The notes: generated by a model from the letters alone, not told the origin. A stretch of DNA of 45,696 bases from an uncultured Clostridia bacterium (GCA_934248055.1 CAKQKI010000012.1:1-45696); one strand, 5' to 3'. Positions 26,675 to 34,900 are shown, counted from the stretch's first letter. Translations and numbers: made by a program.

Positions 26675-27928
26675 ATGATCGATTTTAAAAAACTTATTTC
26701 AAAATATTCGTATTGCGAATGCGGCAAAGCGCACGAGTGCGCGATAAAAGATATCGTCGTTGAGCACGGCGCGGCGGAAAGAGTCGGCGAAATTTTAAAG
26801 AAAAACGGATTCCCGAAAAATTTGCTGCTTGTGGCGGACAAAACCACGTTGAAAGCGGCGGCGGGCGTGGAAAAATCGCTTAAAGATTTCGCCGTTACGT
26901 ACTATATTTACGATACCTTGCGCGTGGCGAAAATGAGCGACGTGAAAATCATCGAAGATATGCTCGAAAACGGCATAGAAGCGGTGTTATCGGTGGGAAC
27001 GGGTTCGCTGAACGATATCGCGCGGCTTGCGTGCGCAAGAAAGAACGCGCCGCTTTGCCTGTTTGCCACCGCGCCGAGTATGGACGGTTTCGCATCGTAC
27101 GGCGCGCCCATCGTAGACGGCAATTTCAAAATCACTTACTCCGCAAAATGCCCCGAAGTGATTATCGCCGATACGAAGATACTTGCAAACGCGCCCGCGG
27201 AACTGAAATCGGCGGGTTTCGGCGATATGGTTTCAAAGTATATCGCGCTTGTCGACTGGCGGGTTTCTCATCTCGTAAAGGGAGAAGAATACTGCGAAAA
27301 AGTGGCGGAACTCACAAGATTTGCAGTTGATCACGTTATGGAAATGGCGGATAAAATCACGGAAAACAACGAAGAATCCGCGGCGGCGGTATTTGAAGGC
27401 TTGCTTCTCACGGGAATTGCGATGAGTTTTACGAAAACTTCGCGCCCCGGTAGCGGCACGGAACATATAATGGCGCATTTTATCGAGTGTATAGAACTGC
27501 TCGAAAATAAAATTCCCGATTATCACGGCGAAGACGTAGGCGTAGCCACGCTTATCGTGCTGAAATATTACAAAGAACTTGCTAAATTGCAGCACCCGAA
27601 ATTTCAAAAAGAAAAAGTGGACTGGAACGACGTATACGCGGCGTACGGCGCTCTTTCGGACGACGTAAAGAAGATTAACGCTAACGGCACGTCTACCGAC
27701 GGGGTAATTCCCGAATTTTGCGAAAAGAACTGGGATAAAATCGTAGAGATTATAAACGGCGTGCCGAGCGCGGAAGAAGTGGAAGCGGCGATGAAAAAAG
27801 CGGGTTGCAAACTCACGGCGGAAGAAATCGGCAAATCGCCCGAACTTATGAAAAAGGCGTGGAAATATCACCCGTATATGCGTAATCGTCTTTCGCTTCG
27901 CCGCCTTGCGGATATGATCGTTAAATAA
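26675..27928 (+). CDS. sn-glycerol-1-phosphate dehydrogenase (AraM/EgsA family), copy 1
   Basis: This is a 417-residue NAD(P)-dependent enzyme of the dehydroquinate-synthase/iron-ADH fold, reducing dihydroxyacetone phosphate to glycerol-1-phosphate. VLSVGTGSLNDIARLACA is the dinucleotide-binding glycine motif. LFATAPSMDGFASYGAPI is the family signature. The metal ligands are expected at Asp in GFGDMVSK, His264 (GTEHIMAH) and His284 (YHGEDVG), as in AraM. GGAGG precedes the ATG. The gene closes the glycan cluster, as AraM does the arabinose operon of Bacillus subtilis. A role in using DHAP from deoxy-sugar breakdown is inference. A second, diverged copy lies at 41422-42615. Confidence 0.9.
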   Translation: MIDFKKLISKYSYCECGKAHECAIKDIVVEHGAAERVGEILKKNGFPKNLLLVADKTTLKAAAGVEKSLKDFAVTYYIYDTLRVAKMSDVKIIEDMLENGIEAVLSVGTGSLNDIARLACARKNAPLCLFATAPSMDGFASYGAPIVDGNFKITYSAKCPEVIIADTKILANAPAELKSAGFGDMVSKYIALVDWRVSHLVKGEEYCEKVAELTRFAVDHVMEMADKITENNEESAAAVFEGLLLTGIAMSFTKTSRPGSGTEHIMAHFIECIELLENKIPDYHGEDVGVATLIVLKYYKELAKLQHPKFQKEKVDWNDVYAAYGALSDDVKKINANGTSTDGVIPEFCEKNWDKIVEIINGVPSAEEVEAAMKKAGCKLTAEEIGKSPELMKKAWKYHPYMRNRLSLRRLADMIVK

Positions 27929-27960
27929 ACAGGTAAAATTGTAAATCGGAAACGAATGAT

Positions 27961-27988
27961 GCGAAAAAAGATAATTTCAAATTTTCGC
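27961..27988 (+). terminator. Weak hairpin after the glycan cluster
   Basis: GCGAAAA (27961-27967) pairs with TTTTCGC (27982-27988), followed by TTTAAAAAAT. It is a modest stem with a short T run, and may end the long carbohydrate operon. Confidence 0.4.
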
Positions 27989-28010
27989 TTTAAAAAATAA
28001 TGCAAAACGA

Positions 28011-28104
28011 TGTCGGGCAAGAATAATTGAAACCTTGCAAAAACGCCGCAATTTACGCGCTTTTTTGCAAATTCTCGGACGGTGTACGTATAATACTACC
28101 GTCC
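28011..28104 (+). repeat. Dispersed repeat, copy at 28.0 kb (carries a promoter)
   Basis: From about 28018 to 28092 it is almost identical to 45619-45694. Shared text includes CTTGCAAAAACGCCGCAATT and TTACGCG, then CTTTTTTGCAAATTCTCGG. Its first ~50 bases also match the right-end half of the MITE-like element at 31576-31776 read in reverse (GCAAGAATAATTGAAACCTTG versus the terminal inverted repeat). It ends in a hyphenated dyad, GGACGGT (28077-28083) and ACCGTCC (28098-28104). Confidence 0.75.
28065..28094 (+). promoter_or_regulatory. Promoter inside the dispersed repeat, driving the EEP-family gene
   Basis: TTGCAA (28065-28070) is 18 bases upstream of TATAAT (28089-28094). The -10 box lies between the GGACGGT/ACCGTCC arms, an operator-like arrangement. 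The EEP gene starts 75 bases downstream behind GAGGAG. The copy at the window end has TATAGT at the same place. Confidence 0.55.
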
Positions 28105-28169
28105 ATGCCTTGTATAGAAAAAGTCGAAAATTTCAGAAAACAGAATAAAAACAAGCGAGGAGCAACGTT

Positions 28170-28931
28170 ATGAGATTATGTAGTTTTAATTTGAGAGTAG
28201 ATTTTGACGGAGAAGCAGAAGAAAACAAGTGGAAAAACAGACTTCCGAGAATTTGCAATCAATTAAGAGAAATAAATGCCGATATTTACGGTTTTCAGGA
28301 ACTGACGTTACATCAATTTAAAGATATAGTCGATCTTTTACGCGATTACGACTATGAGTATTTACCGCGAGACGGAGCGGAAGCCGAGGGTACGCCGATA
28401 TTTTATAGAAAAGAAAGATTTGAGTTGCTGGGAAAGGGCAGTTATTATTTGAATTCTCACCCCGATACTCCGGGAATAGATTGGGACGCCAAATGGCCGA
28501 GAGTGGCTTCGCACGTTTATTTGAAAGACAAAAAGACTGGAAAAACTTTTTCATACTTTAATTCTCATCTTGATAATACGGGAGAAACGGCAAGACAAGA
28601 AGGTATTAAACTGATGATTAACAGAATGAAACAAAACGTCGGGGCAATGCTATTATCGGGCGATTTTAATACGTATGAAAATACCCCTACTTATAAAATT
28701 GCAACAAGTTTATTGAATGATTTAAAATATAAGGCTACGGATAGTATGTCGGGCAATACTTTTCACGGTTACGGGAAAATACCGTTTGACGGGAGCAATG
28801 AGCCTATCGATTATATTATGGGTTCAAAAGAAATTGCCGTTAAAAAATATAGAATTTACGCTAAAAAAGAAGAAAGCGGTTATGCGTCGGATCACTATGC
28901 GATTTATGTAGATTTCGAAATTAAAGACTAA
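28170..28931 (+). CDS. Endonuclease/exonuclease/phosphatase (EEP) family hydrolase
   Basis: This 253-residue metal-dependent phosphoesterase has all family motifs: Asn7 (LCSFNLR), Glu44 (GFQELTL), His133-Asp135 (NSHLDNTG), Asp165-Asn167 (LSGDFNTY), Asp214 (EPIDYIM) and Asp241-His242 (YASDHYAI). There is no signal peptide, so it acts in the cytoplasm. The substrate may be a phosphosugar, lipid or nucleic acid; carbohydrate-cluster members of this family are common but unproven. GAGGAG lies 9 bases before the ATG. The promoter appears to come from the dispersed repeat at 28011-28104. Confidence 0.92.
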   Translation: MRLCSFNLRVDFDGEAEENKWKNRLPRICNQLREINADIYGFQELTLHQFKDIVDLLRDYDYEYLPRDGAEAEGTPIFYRKERFELLGKGSYYLNSHPDTPGIDWDAKWPRVASHVYLKDKKTGKTFSYFNSHLDNTGETARQEGIKLMINRMKQNVGAMLLSGDFNTYENTPTYKIATSLLNDLKYKATDSMSGNTFHGYGKIPFDGSNEPIDYIMGSKEIAVKKYRIYAKKEESGYASDHYAIYVDFEIKD

Positions 28932-29078
28932 ATCGTTTTTATTCAGATAACGCCGCTGCTAGCGCAATATCTCGTGTTCGAAATTTTTAATGACGACGCG
29001 GTGTTTTACGTGCGGAACGCGGGAAAAAAGAAAGGCTTTATAACAGGCGATAAATCAGCGCCGTATACTGTTTTTTAA
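28932..29078 (+). pseudogene. Possible C-terminal remnant of a lost gene
   Basis: Directly after the EEP stop, in the same frame, 48 codons stay open to TAA 29076-29078. They use local codon preferences: QITPLLAQYLVFEIF, NDDAVFYVRNAG, then SAPYTVF. There is no start codon or ribosome site. The pattern resembles the C-terminal end of a larger enzyme (histidine-type phosphatases end in a similar way) left behind by a deletion. The parent family is not established. It may simply be chance. Confidence 0.3.
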
Positions 29079-29113
29079 AAAACTAATAATAACAAAAATA
29101 CGAGAATAGAGAA

Positions 29114-30415
29114 ATGAAAAAAATCAAATGTTTAATAGTCGGTTGCGGTCACAGATCAAGGTTGTATGCCGAAAAAGCAATGAATATTTCAAAAGATTTT
29201 GAGATTGTCGGTATCGTAGATCCTGACGAACATATACTGAACTTGTATGCGGATAAATATTGCGTGCCTGAAAATATGCGGTTTAAGAATATCGACGAAG
29301 TTTTAAAATCGGGAAAAATCGCCGATTGCGTGATTAACGGTACGATGGATAAGTTGCATATTTCAACTTCCATACCGTTTTTGGAACAAGGTTACGATAT
29401 GCTTTTGGAAAAACCGATCACGAATAACGCGCAAGATTTGATGAGATTAAAAAAAGTGGCGGACGAGCATCACAACAAAGTTATGATCTGCCACGTTTTG
29501 CGCTATTCGCCTTTTTATAGAAAAGCGAAAGAAATTATCAATAGCGGAAAAATCGGTGAAATCGTGCATATTCAAACCAACGAAAGGGTTGGCGTTGCGC
29601 ATAACTGTATTTCTTTTATAAGGGGAAAATGGAATAACGAAGAAGAATGCGGTTCTTCGTTTATGCTCGCTAAGTGTTGCCACGATATGGATATTATATG
29701 TTGGCTGAATAATGCTACCAAACCCGTAAGAGTTTCGAGTTTTGGCGGTCGGAATTTCATTATTCCCGAAAAAGCCCCGAAGGAATCGGGTACGAGATGC
29801 CTTGTAGATTGTCCGCTTGCGGATAGTTGTCAGTACAGCGCAAGGTTAATGTTGCTTGAAAACGATTATTTGGTGTCGTATCCTTGGCAATGTACGGGAA
29901 AAGAATATTTCGAACTGACCAAAGAAGAAAAAGAAGAATCCTTAAAAACAAATAATCCGCACGGCGTATGCGCTTGGAAAACTAATGCGGATATTGTAGA
30001 TCATCAGACGGTAATTCTTCAATTCGAAAACGGATCGACGGCTTCTCACGGACTGTATCCGTCGGCGCAAAGAGCGGGTAGAGATTTATATATATTAGGA
30101 ACGAAAGGCGAGTTGGAGGGCTGGGTCGGCTCGGGAAAACTGCATTTGAGAACATTCGACGAAGAGAACAGAGCGAATATCGATACAGGCAAGGAAGAAA
30201 TATTCGATTTCAATAACAACGATCAAAGCGAGACGGGCGGACATTTCGGCGGCGACGGGTTGTTGGCAAAAGATTTTATGGATTTTATACAAGGCAACGG
30301 CACGTCGATCAGCAGAACGGAACTGGATGATTCCGTCAACGGGCATTTATGCGTTTACGCTGCCGATAAGTCGATGAAAGAAGGGAAAGTTATCGATATA
30401 AAAAGCCTTTTATAA
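29114..30415 (+). CDS. Gfo/Idh/MocA family oxidoreductase
   Basis: This is a 433-residue NAD(P)-dependent sugar dehydrogenase/oxidase-like protein. The Rossmann motif IVGCGHRS lies at 8-15. EKP (99-101) is the family signature with the catalytic-site Lys. KCCHDMDIICWL matches the conserved His/Asp region after the substrate strand. An insertion with four Cys (TRCLVDCPLADSCQYSAR) is a feature of a Clostridia subgroup and may be structural. HGLYPSAQRAGRDLYILGTKGELEG is the C-domain sheet. It is followed by the acyltransferase gene after 23 bases and may serve with it in sugar modification. The substrate is unknown. Confidence 0.92.
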   Translation: MKKIKCLIVGCGHRSRLYAEKAMNISKDFEIVGIVDPDEHILNLYADKYCVPENMRFKNIDEVLKSGKIADCVINGTMDKLHISTSIPFLEQGYDMLLEKPITNNAQDLMRLKKVADEHHNKVMICHVLRYSPFYRKAKEIINSGKIGEIVHIQTNERVGVAHNCISFIRGKWNNEEECGSSFMLAKCCHDMDIICWLNNATKPVRVSSFGGRNFIIPEKAPKESGTRCLVDCPLADSCQYSARLMLLENDYLVSYPWQCTGKEYFELTKEEKEESLKTNNPHGVCAWKTNADIVDHQTVILQFENGSTASHGLYPSAQRAGRDLYILGTKGELEGWVGSGKLHLRTFDEENRANIDTGKEEIFDFNNNDQSETGGHFGGDGLLAKDFMDFIQGNGTSISRTELDDSVNGHLCVYAADKSMKEGKVIDIKSLL

Positions 30416-30438
30416 TTTGTTTCGGGAATAAATGTAAA

Positions 30439-31359
30439 ATGAAAGAATATTACGTCTGGTTTTTGAATAAATTTAACTTTCCGGATGAGGCTGTTCGGGA
30501 TTTAATATTTTTTTACGAGCAGATTCAGGCAGAAGAAGCGTGTTATAATGAATTTATGGGAATCGTCGATCGTTATCGGCAGGATATAAATACCGACGTA
30601 TTACAAATGATAAACGACGTAAAAAACTTGTCTTGGGAAAATGCCGTGCATCCGTACACACGCGCGCTGATAATGCTGATACTTATGTCAAAGTATTTGA
30701 AAGGGCGGTACGAAGAAAAAGGTTTGCCGCTTGACGTATGGGAAAACTCGATGAAAGACTTGCTTTATAAGTGTATAGAATGTCGTTTAATATATGGAAT
30801 ATGGGGCGTATTCGTGGACTGGTTCGGTGGATTTTATCATCTGACGCGATTTGCGCTTGGCAGGTTGCAGTTCGACGTTTCATACTCACCGATCGATTAT
30901 GCGGGTAATAAAATAACACTGAAAAAAGGCGACAAGTTATTAAGAGTTCATATCCCTCGGACGGGCGCGCGCCTTGAACGTGACGAACAGGTCAAAGCAT
31001 ATCGGTTGGCGGCAGACTTTTTCAAACCGTTTTTCGGCGACGATAAAATCGTTTTCACATGTGAATCCTGGCTTTTATTCCCCGCCGTAAAGCAAATGCT
31101 TTCGTCTCAATCGAATTTATTTGCATTTATATCGGATTACGAATTGATGGAAAGCGGATATTATGATGACTTTTTTTCCTGGGCGTGGCGGCTCTACGAT
31201 ACGAAAGAACAAGACCTTGACAAGCTACCGCAAAATACTTCTTTGCGGAAAAAATATATAGATTACGTTAAATCAGGAAAAAAATCCGGCTGGGGCTACG
31301 GCGCATTTGTTTATTCGGACGCGAATGCGGAAGGGCAAGGAAAAATAAATAAAATATGA
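30439..31359 (+). CDS. Acyltransferase-domain protein (NAT_N plus GNAT-like C-terminal domain)
   Basis: This 306-residue protein has a helical N-terminal half (about 1-125) and a C-terminal GNAT-like fold (about 126-285: YGIWGVFVDWFGGFYHLTRFALGRLQFD, LLRVHIPRTGARLERDE; motif pieces). It matches the two-domain acyltransferase architecture common in Clostridia. It probably transfers an acyl group from CoA to an unknown acceptor in the cytoplasm. The ribosome site is weak (CGGGAA). It follows the Gfo/Idh/MocA gene closely and is closed by a terminator. Confidence 0.75.
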   Translation: MKEYYVWFLNKFNFPDEAVRDLIFFYEQIQAEEACYNEFMGIVDRYRQDINTDVLQMINDVKNLSWENAVHPYTRALIMLILMSKYLKGRYEEKGLPLDVWENSMKDLLYKCIECRLIYGIWGVFVDWFGGFYHLTRFALGRLQFDVSYSPIDYAGNKITLKKGDKLLRVHIPRTGARLERDEQVKAYRLAADFFKPFFGDDKIVFTCESWLLFPAVKQMLSSQSNLFAFISDYELMESGYYDDFFSWAWRLYDTKEQDLDKLPQNTSLRKKYIDYVKSGKKSGWGYGAFVYSDANAEGQGKINKI

Positions 31360-31364
31360 TTTAA

Positions 31365-31395
31365 GGCGACAGAACGTTGATTCTGCCGCTTTTTT
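31365..31395 (+). terminator. Rho-independent terminator after the acyltransferase
   Basis: GGCGACAGAA and TTCTGCCGCT form a nine-pair stem with one A-C mismatch around CGTTGA, followed by six T. Confidence 0.75.
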
Positions 31396-31440
31396 GCCCG
31401 GCATCGAGCGTTTTTTCGCTCCTTATTCTTGCCCGACGTT
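31396..31440. repeat. Degenerate ends of the dispersed repeat family
   Basis: TTGCCCGGCAT and TTATTCTTGCCCGAC are two reverse-oriented copies of the element tip (compare ATGCCGGACAA and GTCGGGCAAGAATAA). A small GAGCG-TTTTTT-CGCTC hairpin (31406-31421) lies between them. This looks like decayed repeat debris. Confidence 0.35.
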
Positions 31441-31517
31441 CCTAATGGGAATTTGAACCTTTTTATAACGAAAAGACGACTTCTTTTTGTAAAAATAAAT
31501 ACAATGTAAAAAAATAT

Positions 31518-31563
31518 AAAAAATTGTAATTTCTTGTAAAAATACTTGACATTACAATTTTTT
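31518..31563. promoter_or_regulatory. Operator-like 13-bp inverted repeat around a promoter -35 box
   Basis: AAAAAATTGTAAT (31518-31530) and ATTACAATTTTTT (31551-31563) are perfect inverted copies 20 bases apart. The right arm starts at the last base of the -35 TTGACA. Extra TGTA half-sites lie at 31504-31508 and 31534-31538. A repressor site is plausible. The regulator is not identified. Confidence 0.55.
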
Positions 31564-31574
31564 TATGTTATTAT
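31546..31574 (+). promoter_or_regulatory. Strong promoter for the DUF7662/lipoprotein pair
   Basis: A perfect TTGACA (31546-31551) is followed after 17 bases by TG-T-TATTAT (31569-31574), an extended -10. The start of transcription would fall at about 31581, inside the left end of the MITE-like element, so the whole element becomes 5' leader RNA. Confidence 0.75.
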
Positions 31575-31575
31575 C

Positions 31576-31776
31576 ATGCCAGACAAGAATAATTGAAGCC
31601 TTGGTCTGACGCTGTGTTTTTGACTAATACTGTGTTGCGCTAACGGGTTATACGGACAGTATTAAACGCTCACGCGCCTTGTCTTAGCCTAAAAACGCAG
31701 AGTTATACTTGCCTGCAACAAAAACACGCGTAAATTGCGGCGTTTTTGCAAGGCTTTAATTATTTTTGTCTGGCAT
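31576..31776. mobile_element. MITE-like element with 28-bp terminal inverted repeats
   Basis: This 201-bp element has no ORF. Its left end (31576-31603, ATGCCAGACAAGAATAATTG and on to CCTTG) matches the reverse complement of its right end (31749-31776) at 26 of 28 bases. Both mismatches are G-T, so the RNA would pair throughout. The left half recurs inverted at 32890-33009, and the right half recurs at 28011 and 45612. It lies between the promoter and the ribosome site of the DUF7662 gene. No clear target-site duplication was found beyond AT. Confidence 0.75.
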
Positions 31777-31801
31777 ATCAACGAAATTAAAGGAGAAAGA
31801 C

Positions 31802-32176
31802 ATGGAATTAAGTAATATCGTTCTGGAACTTATGAACAGAATACAGGTTCTTGAGAAAAAAGTAGAGTTTTTAGAAAGTCGGATAAGCGGCGGCTCTGTG
31901 GTTGAAAGGGTTTTTCCGAACAGAAAGATAGGAAACAAGTACAAGCCGTTAGCGGAATATCTTTTCAGAAACGGTGAAAGAATGATAGAGTTAACGTATA
32001 ACGAACTTGAAAATATACTTGGCTTTACCTTGCCGTCAACCGCGTATAATTATCCGCAATCTTTTTGGGCAAATACGGAGACGCACTCACATTCTTCAGC
32101 CTGGCTTAAAGTCGATTACAGGGCGAGAACGAATATAGCCGAAAAGAAAGTCGTTTTTGAAAAAAACGTATATTAA
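31802..32176 (+). CDS. DUF7662-like small protein with an N-terminal coiled coil
   Basis: The ATG at 31802 lies behind AAAGGAG. The in-frame ATG at 31766 lies inside the MITE-like element and is rejected. The protein has 124 residues. Residues about 4-30 (IVLELMNRIQVLEKKVEFLE) form a heptad coiled coil. About 45-115 match the DUF7662 pattern: KYKPLAEYLF, ELTYNELENILGFTLPSTAY, FWANTETHSHSSAWL, and VDYRARTN. That domain is widespread and of unknown function; a nucleic-acid-binding role is only a guess. It is followed by a lipoprotein gene after 35 bases, and both lie between inverted MITE-like copies. Confidence 0.75.
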   Translation: MELSNIVLELMNRIQVLEKKVEFLESRISGGSVVERVFPNRKIGNKYKPLAEYLFRNGERMIELTYNELENILGFTLPSTAYNYPQSFWANTETHSHSSAWLKVDYRARTNIAEKKVVFEKNVY

Positions 32177-32211
32177 AAGAGCAATAATATAATTAAGGAG
32201 ATTGTAAATAT

Positions 32212-32835
32212 ATGTTTAAAAAGAAATTATCTGCGATTATTTGCGCGGCGATTTTAGCCGTAACGTGCATAGGATTATCCGCGTGCGGGAAAAGCAATGG
32301 CGGAGAAAAAACTCAAACTTCGTTTCACGACAGCGCAAAATGGTTTACCGAAGAAGAATTGTCGGCAAAAGGGCTTGCGGGCTTGACTGCGCCGACAGGG
32401 TTGTCGGGAAAAATGAATTCAAGCGACGCCTGGTTTAACGACGGGTACTCGTTTTTTCAGGACTGTCCTGACGAAGCGACCTTTCAAGCAAATGCGGAAA
32501 CGTATTTTTCGTATTTGAAAACGCATTATAACGGCATGTTCGGCAATCCGAAAATCGAAAAATACAGCCGGGATACAAACGAAAACTGGTATGTGATAGA
32601 ACAAAAAAACAAGTTATCAGATTATTTCGGTAATAATCCGAGCAAATTGTATAAATTCTATTACGTAAGGAATAAGACCTTGGAGAGCGGCTATTTTGTA
32701 AAAGGCTCGGTCTGGATTTTTGAAATCCGTTACGAGTTCGATACCGATTCCGACGGATATAAATTCAAACTGTTTATTGAAAGCGCCGATTCTACGACTA
32801 ACGGGACTTATAAAAACTATTATAAAATGAAATGA
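32212..32835 (+). CDS. Small lipoprotein of unknown function
   Basis: This 207-residue protein has a signal peptide (LSAIICAAILAVTCIG) and lipobox LSAC (Cys25). AAGGAG precedes the ATG. The mature part is mixed alpha/beta and polar, with WFTEEELSAKGLAGLTAPTG near the start and many aromatics (YFSYLKTHYNGMF, NWYVIEQKN). No family is recognised. It shares an apparent transcript with the DUF7662 gene and is bracketed by inverted repeats, so the pair may be mobile cargo. Confidence 0.8.
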   Translation: MFKKKLSAIICAAILAVTCIGLSACGKSNGGEKTQTSFHDSAKWFTEEELSAKGLAGLTAPTGLSGKMNSSDAWFNDGYSFFQDCPDEATFQANAETYFSYLKTHYNGMFGNPKIEKYSRDTNENWYVIEQKNKLSDYFGNNPSKLYKFYYVRNKTLESGYFVKGSVWIFEIRYEFDTDSDGYKFKLFIESADSTTNGTYKNYYKMK

Positions 32836-32889
32836 GCAGTTGCCGACGTTGCGCAGCCGCTTGCGGCTGACAAAAAACGCTGTAACCGA

Positions 32890-33009
32890 GTTTTTAGGCT
32901 AAGACAAGGCGCGTGAGCGTTTAATACTGTCCGTATAACACGTTAGCGCAACACAGTATTAGTCAAAAACACAGCATAGAACAAGGCTTTAATTATTTTT
33001 GTCCGGCAT
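32890..33009. repeat. Inverted partial copy of the MITE-like element
   Basis: Read in reverse, 33009 back to 32890 follows 31576-31697 almost base for base. Shared blocks include TTTTTAGGCTAAGACAAGGC and GCGTGAGCG (plus strand here), then CAACACAGTATTAGTCAAAA and the tip CAAGGCTTTAATTATTTTTG. It ends eight bases before the first CRISPR repeat. Upstream, CAGCCG-CTTG-CGGCTG (32854-32869) is a small hairpin without a T run. Confidence 0.75.
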
Positions 33010-33016
33010 AGGCGGC

Positions 33017-34900
33017 GTTTAAGAATATAACAAAACAACAAAGTTCTCAAACACAAATGGAAGTACTATGACGAAACCGTCGGTTTAAAAGTATAACAAA
33101 ATAACAAAGCTCTCAAACACACACAACAAGGCAAATAAATCAAAGATAGTTTAAGAGTATAACAAAATAACAAAGCTTTCAAACCTTGAATACTACGGGT
33201 GGGATTATGGCGACGTTTAAGAGTATAACAAAATAACAAAGTTCTCAAACTCTTGGTGAACAATGCTTTGATTTTTGCTCGTTTAAGAGTATAACAAAAT
33301 AACAAAGCTCTCAAACTGATTGATACCTATAAGCCGTTGAAGCCTTGTTTAAGAGTATAACAAAATAACAAAGCTCTCAAACGTCGGGCAAAATCGGCAC
33401 GTTATCGTTCAAGTTTAAGAGTATAACAAAATAACAAAGCTCTCAAACTGTAACTATACGCTCCCGTTGTTCCTAAACGTTTAAGAGTATAACAAAATAA
33501 CAAAGCTCTCAAACGCCAAGTAGCACAAACAGTATATAACGAAGGTTTAAGAGTATAACAAAATAACAAAGCTCTCAAACTAACAACTAATGTGTTTGAA
33601 GAAGCATTAAGTTTAAGAGTATAACAAAATAACAAAGCTCTCAAACCGTATTCTTTTAATAGTTCGTCGATTTCTTGTTTAAGAGTATAACAAAATAACA
33701 AAGCTCTCAAACTCAAACGGCGATAAACAGCGGTGCGGTCGTGTTTAAGAGTATAACAAAATAACAAAGCTCTCAAACTTACGCTTTCCCGTAATTGCAT
33801 AAACGATAGTTTAAGAGTATAACAAAATAACAAAGCTCTCAAACATAGAAAGGACTGATTTATCATACGAAAATGTTTAAGAGTATAACAAAATAACAAA
33901 GCTCTCAAACACAGTCAATGCACGCCGTCAACGCCGTTTAGTTTAAGAGTATAACAAAATAACAAAGCTCTCAAACTCGAGTGTTACGTTCTGCCCTTGA
34001 TTGCTGGTTTAAGAGTATAACAAAATAACAAAGCTCTCAAACCGAAACAGCCGCAAAACTCGCAAAAGCGGGGTTTAAGAGTATAACAAAATAACAAAGC
34101 TCTCAAACGTTGCGTTCCCGTATACCGCGCCGATAGGCGTTTAAGAGTATAACAAAATAACAAAGCTCTCAAACATGATGACGGCGGTCGATATGTACCT
34201 TTCAGTTTAAGAGTATAACAAAATAACAAAGCTCTCAAACCGGTAATCATACGCGCCGAGTATTGAGGTTGTTTAAGAGTATAACAAAATAACAAAGCTC
34301 TCAAACATTATCCGTATCAAATGGATAACGTTACGGGTTTAAGAGTATAACAAAATAACAAAGCTCTCAAACCCGTCTTAAAGGTATTGTTCCTGCCTGA
34401 TAGTTTAAGAGTATAACAAAATAACAAAGCTCTCAAACCTTTGTGTTGCTTTTGCTCCGTTGCTCGATGTTTAAGAGTATAACAAAATAACAAAGCTCTC
34501 AAACCCGGCGTCGGGTCCCTGCGCCCTGCGAAGAGTTTAAGAGTATAACAAAATAACAAAGCTCTCAAACTTCTTGAAGTTGTTGTTTTCATTTTCTCTA
34601 GTTTAAGAGTATAACAAAATAACAAAGCTCTCAAACGCCAATTCAAGATTAAATCACGACCGTAAGGTTTAAGAGTATAACAAAATAACAAAGCTCTCAA
34701 ACCAACCGCCCTTGCTTTCGTGACCTATAAGCGTTTAAGAGTATAACAAAATAACAAAGCTCTCAAACATATCCCCCTTGCTTGCTCTTATGTGCCTTGT
34801 TTAAGAGTATAACAAAATAACAAAGCTCTCAAACACTGTTTGCAAGTCGTAACAGTTTTTGAATGTTTAAGAGTATAACAAAATAACAAAGCTCTCAAAC
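33017..34900 (-). CRISPR. Type II-A CRISPR array: 29 repeats of 36 bp, 28 spacers of 30 bp
   Basis: The repeats recur every 66 bases from 33017 to 34865. In the transcribed (minus) orientation each starts GTTTGAGAGCTTTGTTATTT and ends ATACTCTTAAAC. Orientation rests on four points. The GTTTGAGAGC start resembles Streptococcus/Listeria type II-A repeats. It pairs with the tracrRNA at 40899. The array lies downstream of minus-strand csn2. The degenerate repeats are at the low-coordinate end: the repeat at 33017 has three changes, and those at 33083, 33149 and 33215 have one each. The newest spacer is therefore 34835-34864. I could not search the spacers for targets. Confidence 0.98.

Noticed and set aside
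31766..31801. Upstream start for the DUF7662-like gene
   Set aside because: The extra residues are encoded by the MITE-like element tip, and AAAGGAG sits properly before 31802.
33066..34700. Minus-strand ORFs made of repeated LRALLFCYTLK units
   Set aside because: They are translations of the CRISPR repeats and 30-bp spacers (66-bp period, a multiple of three), not a repeat protein.
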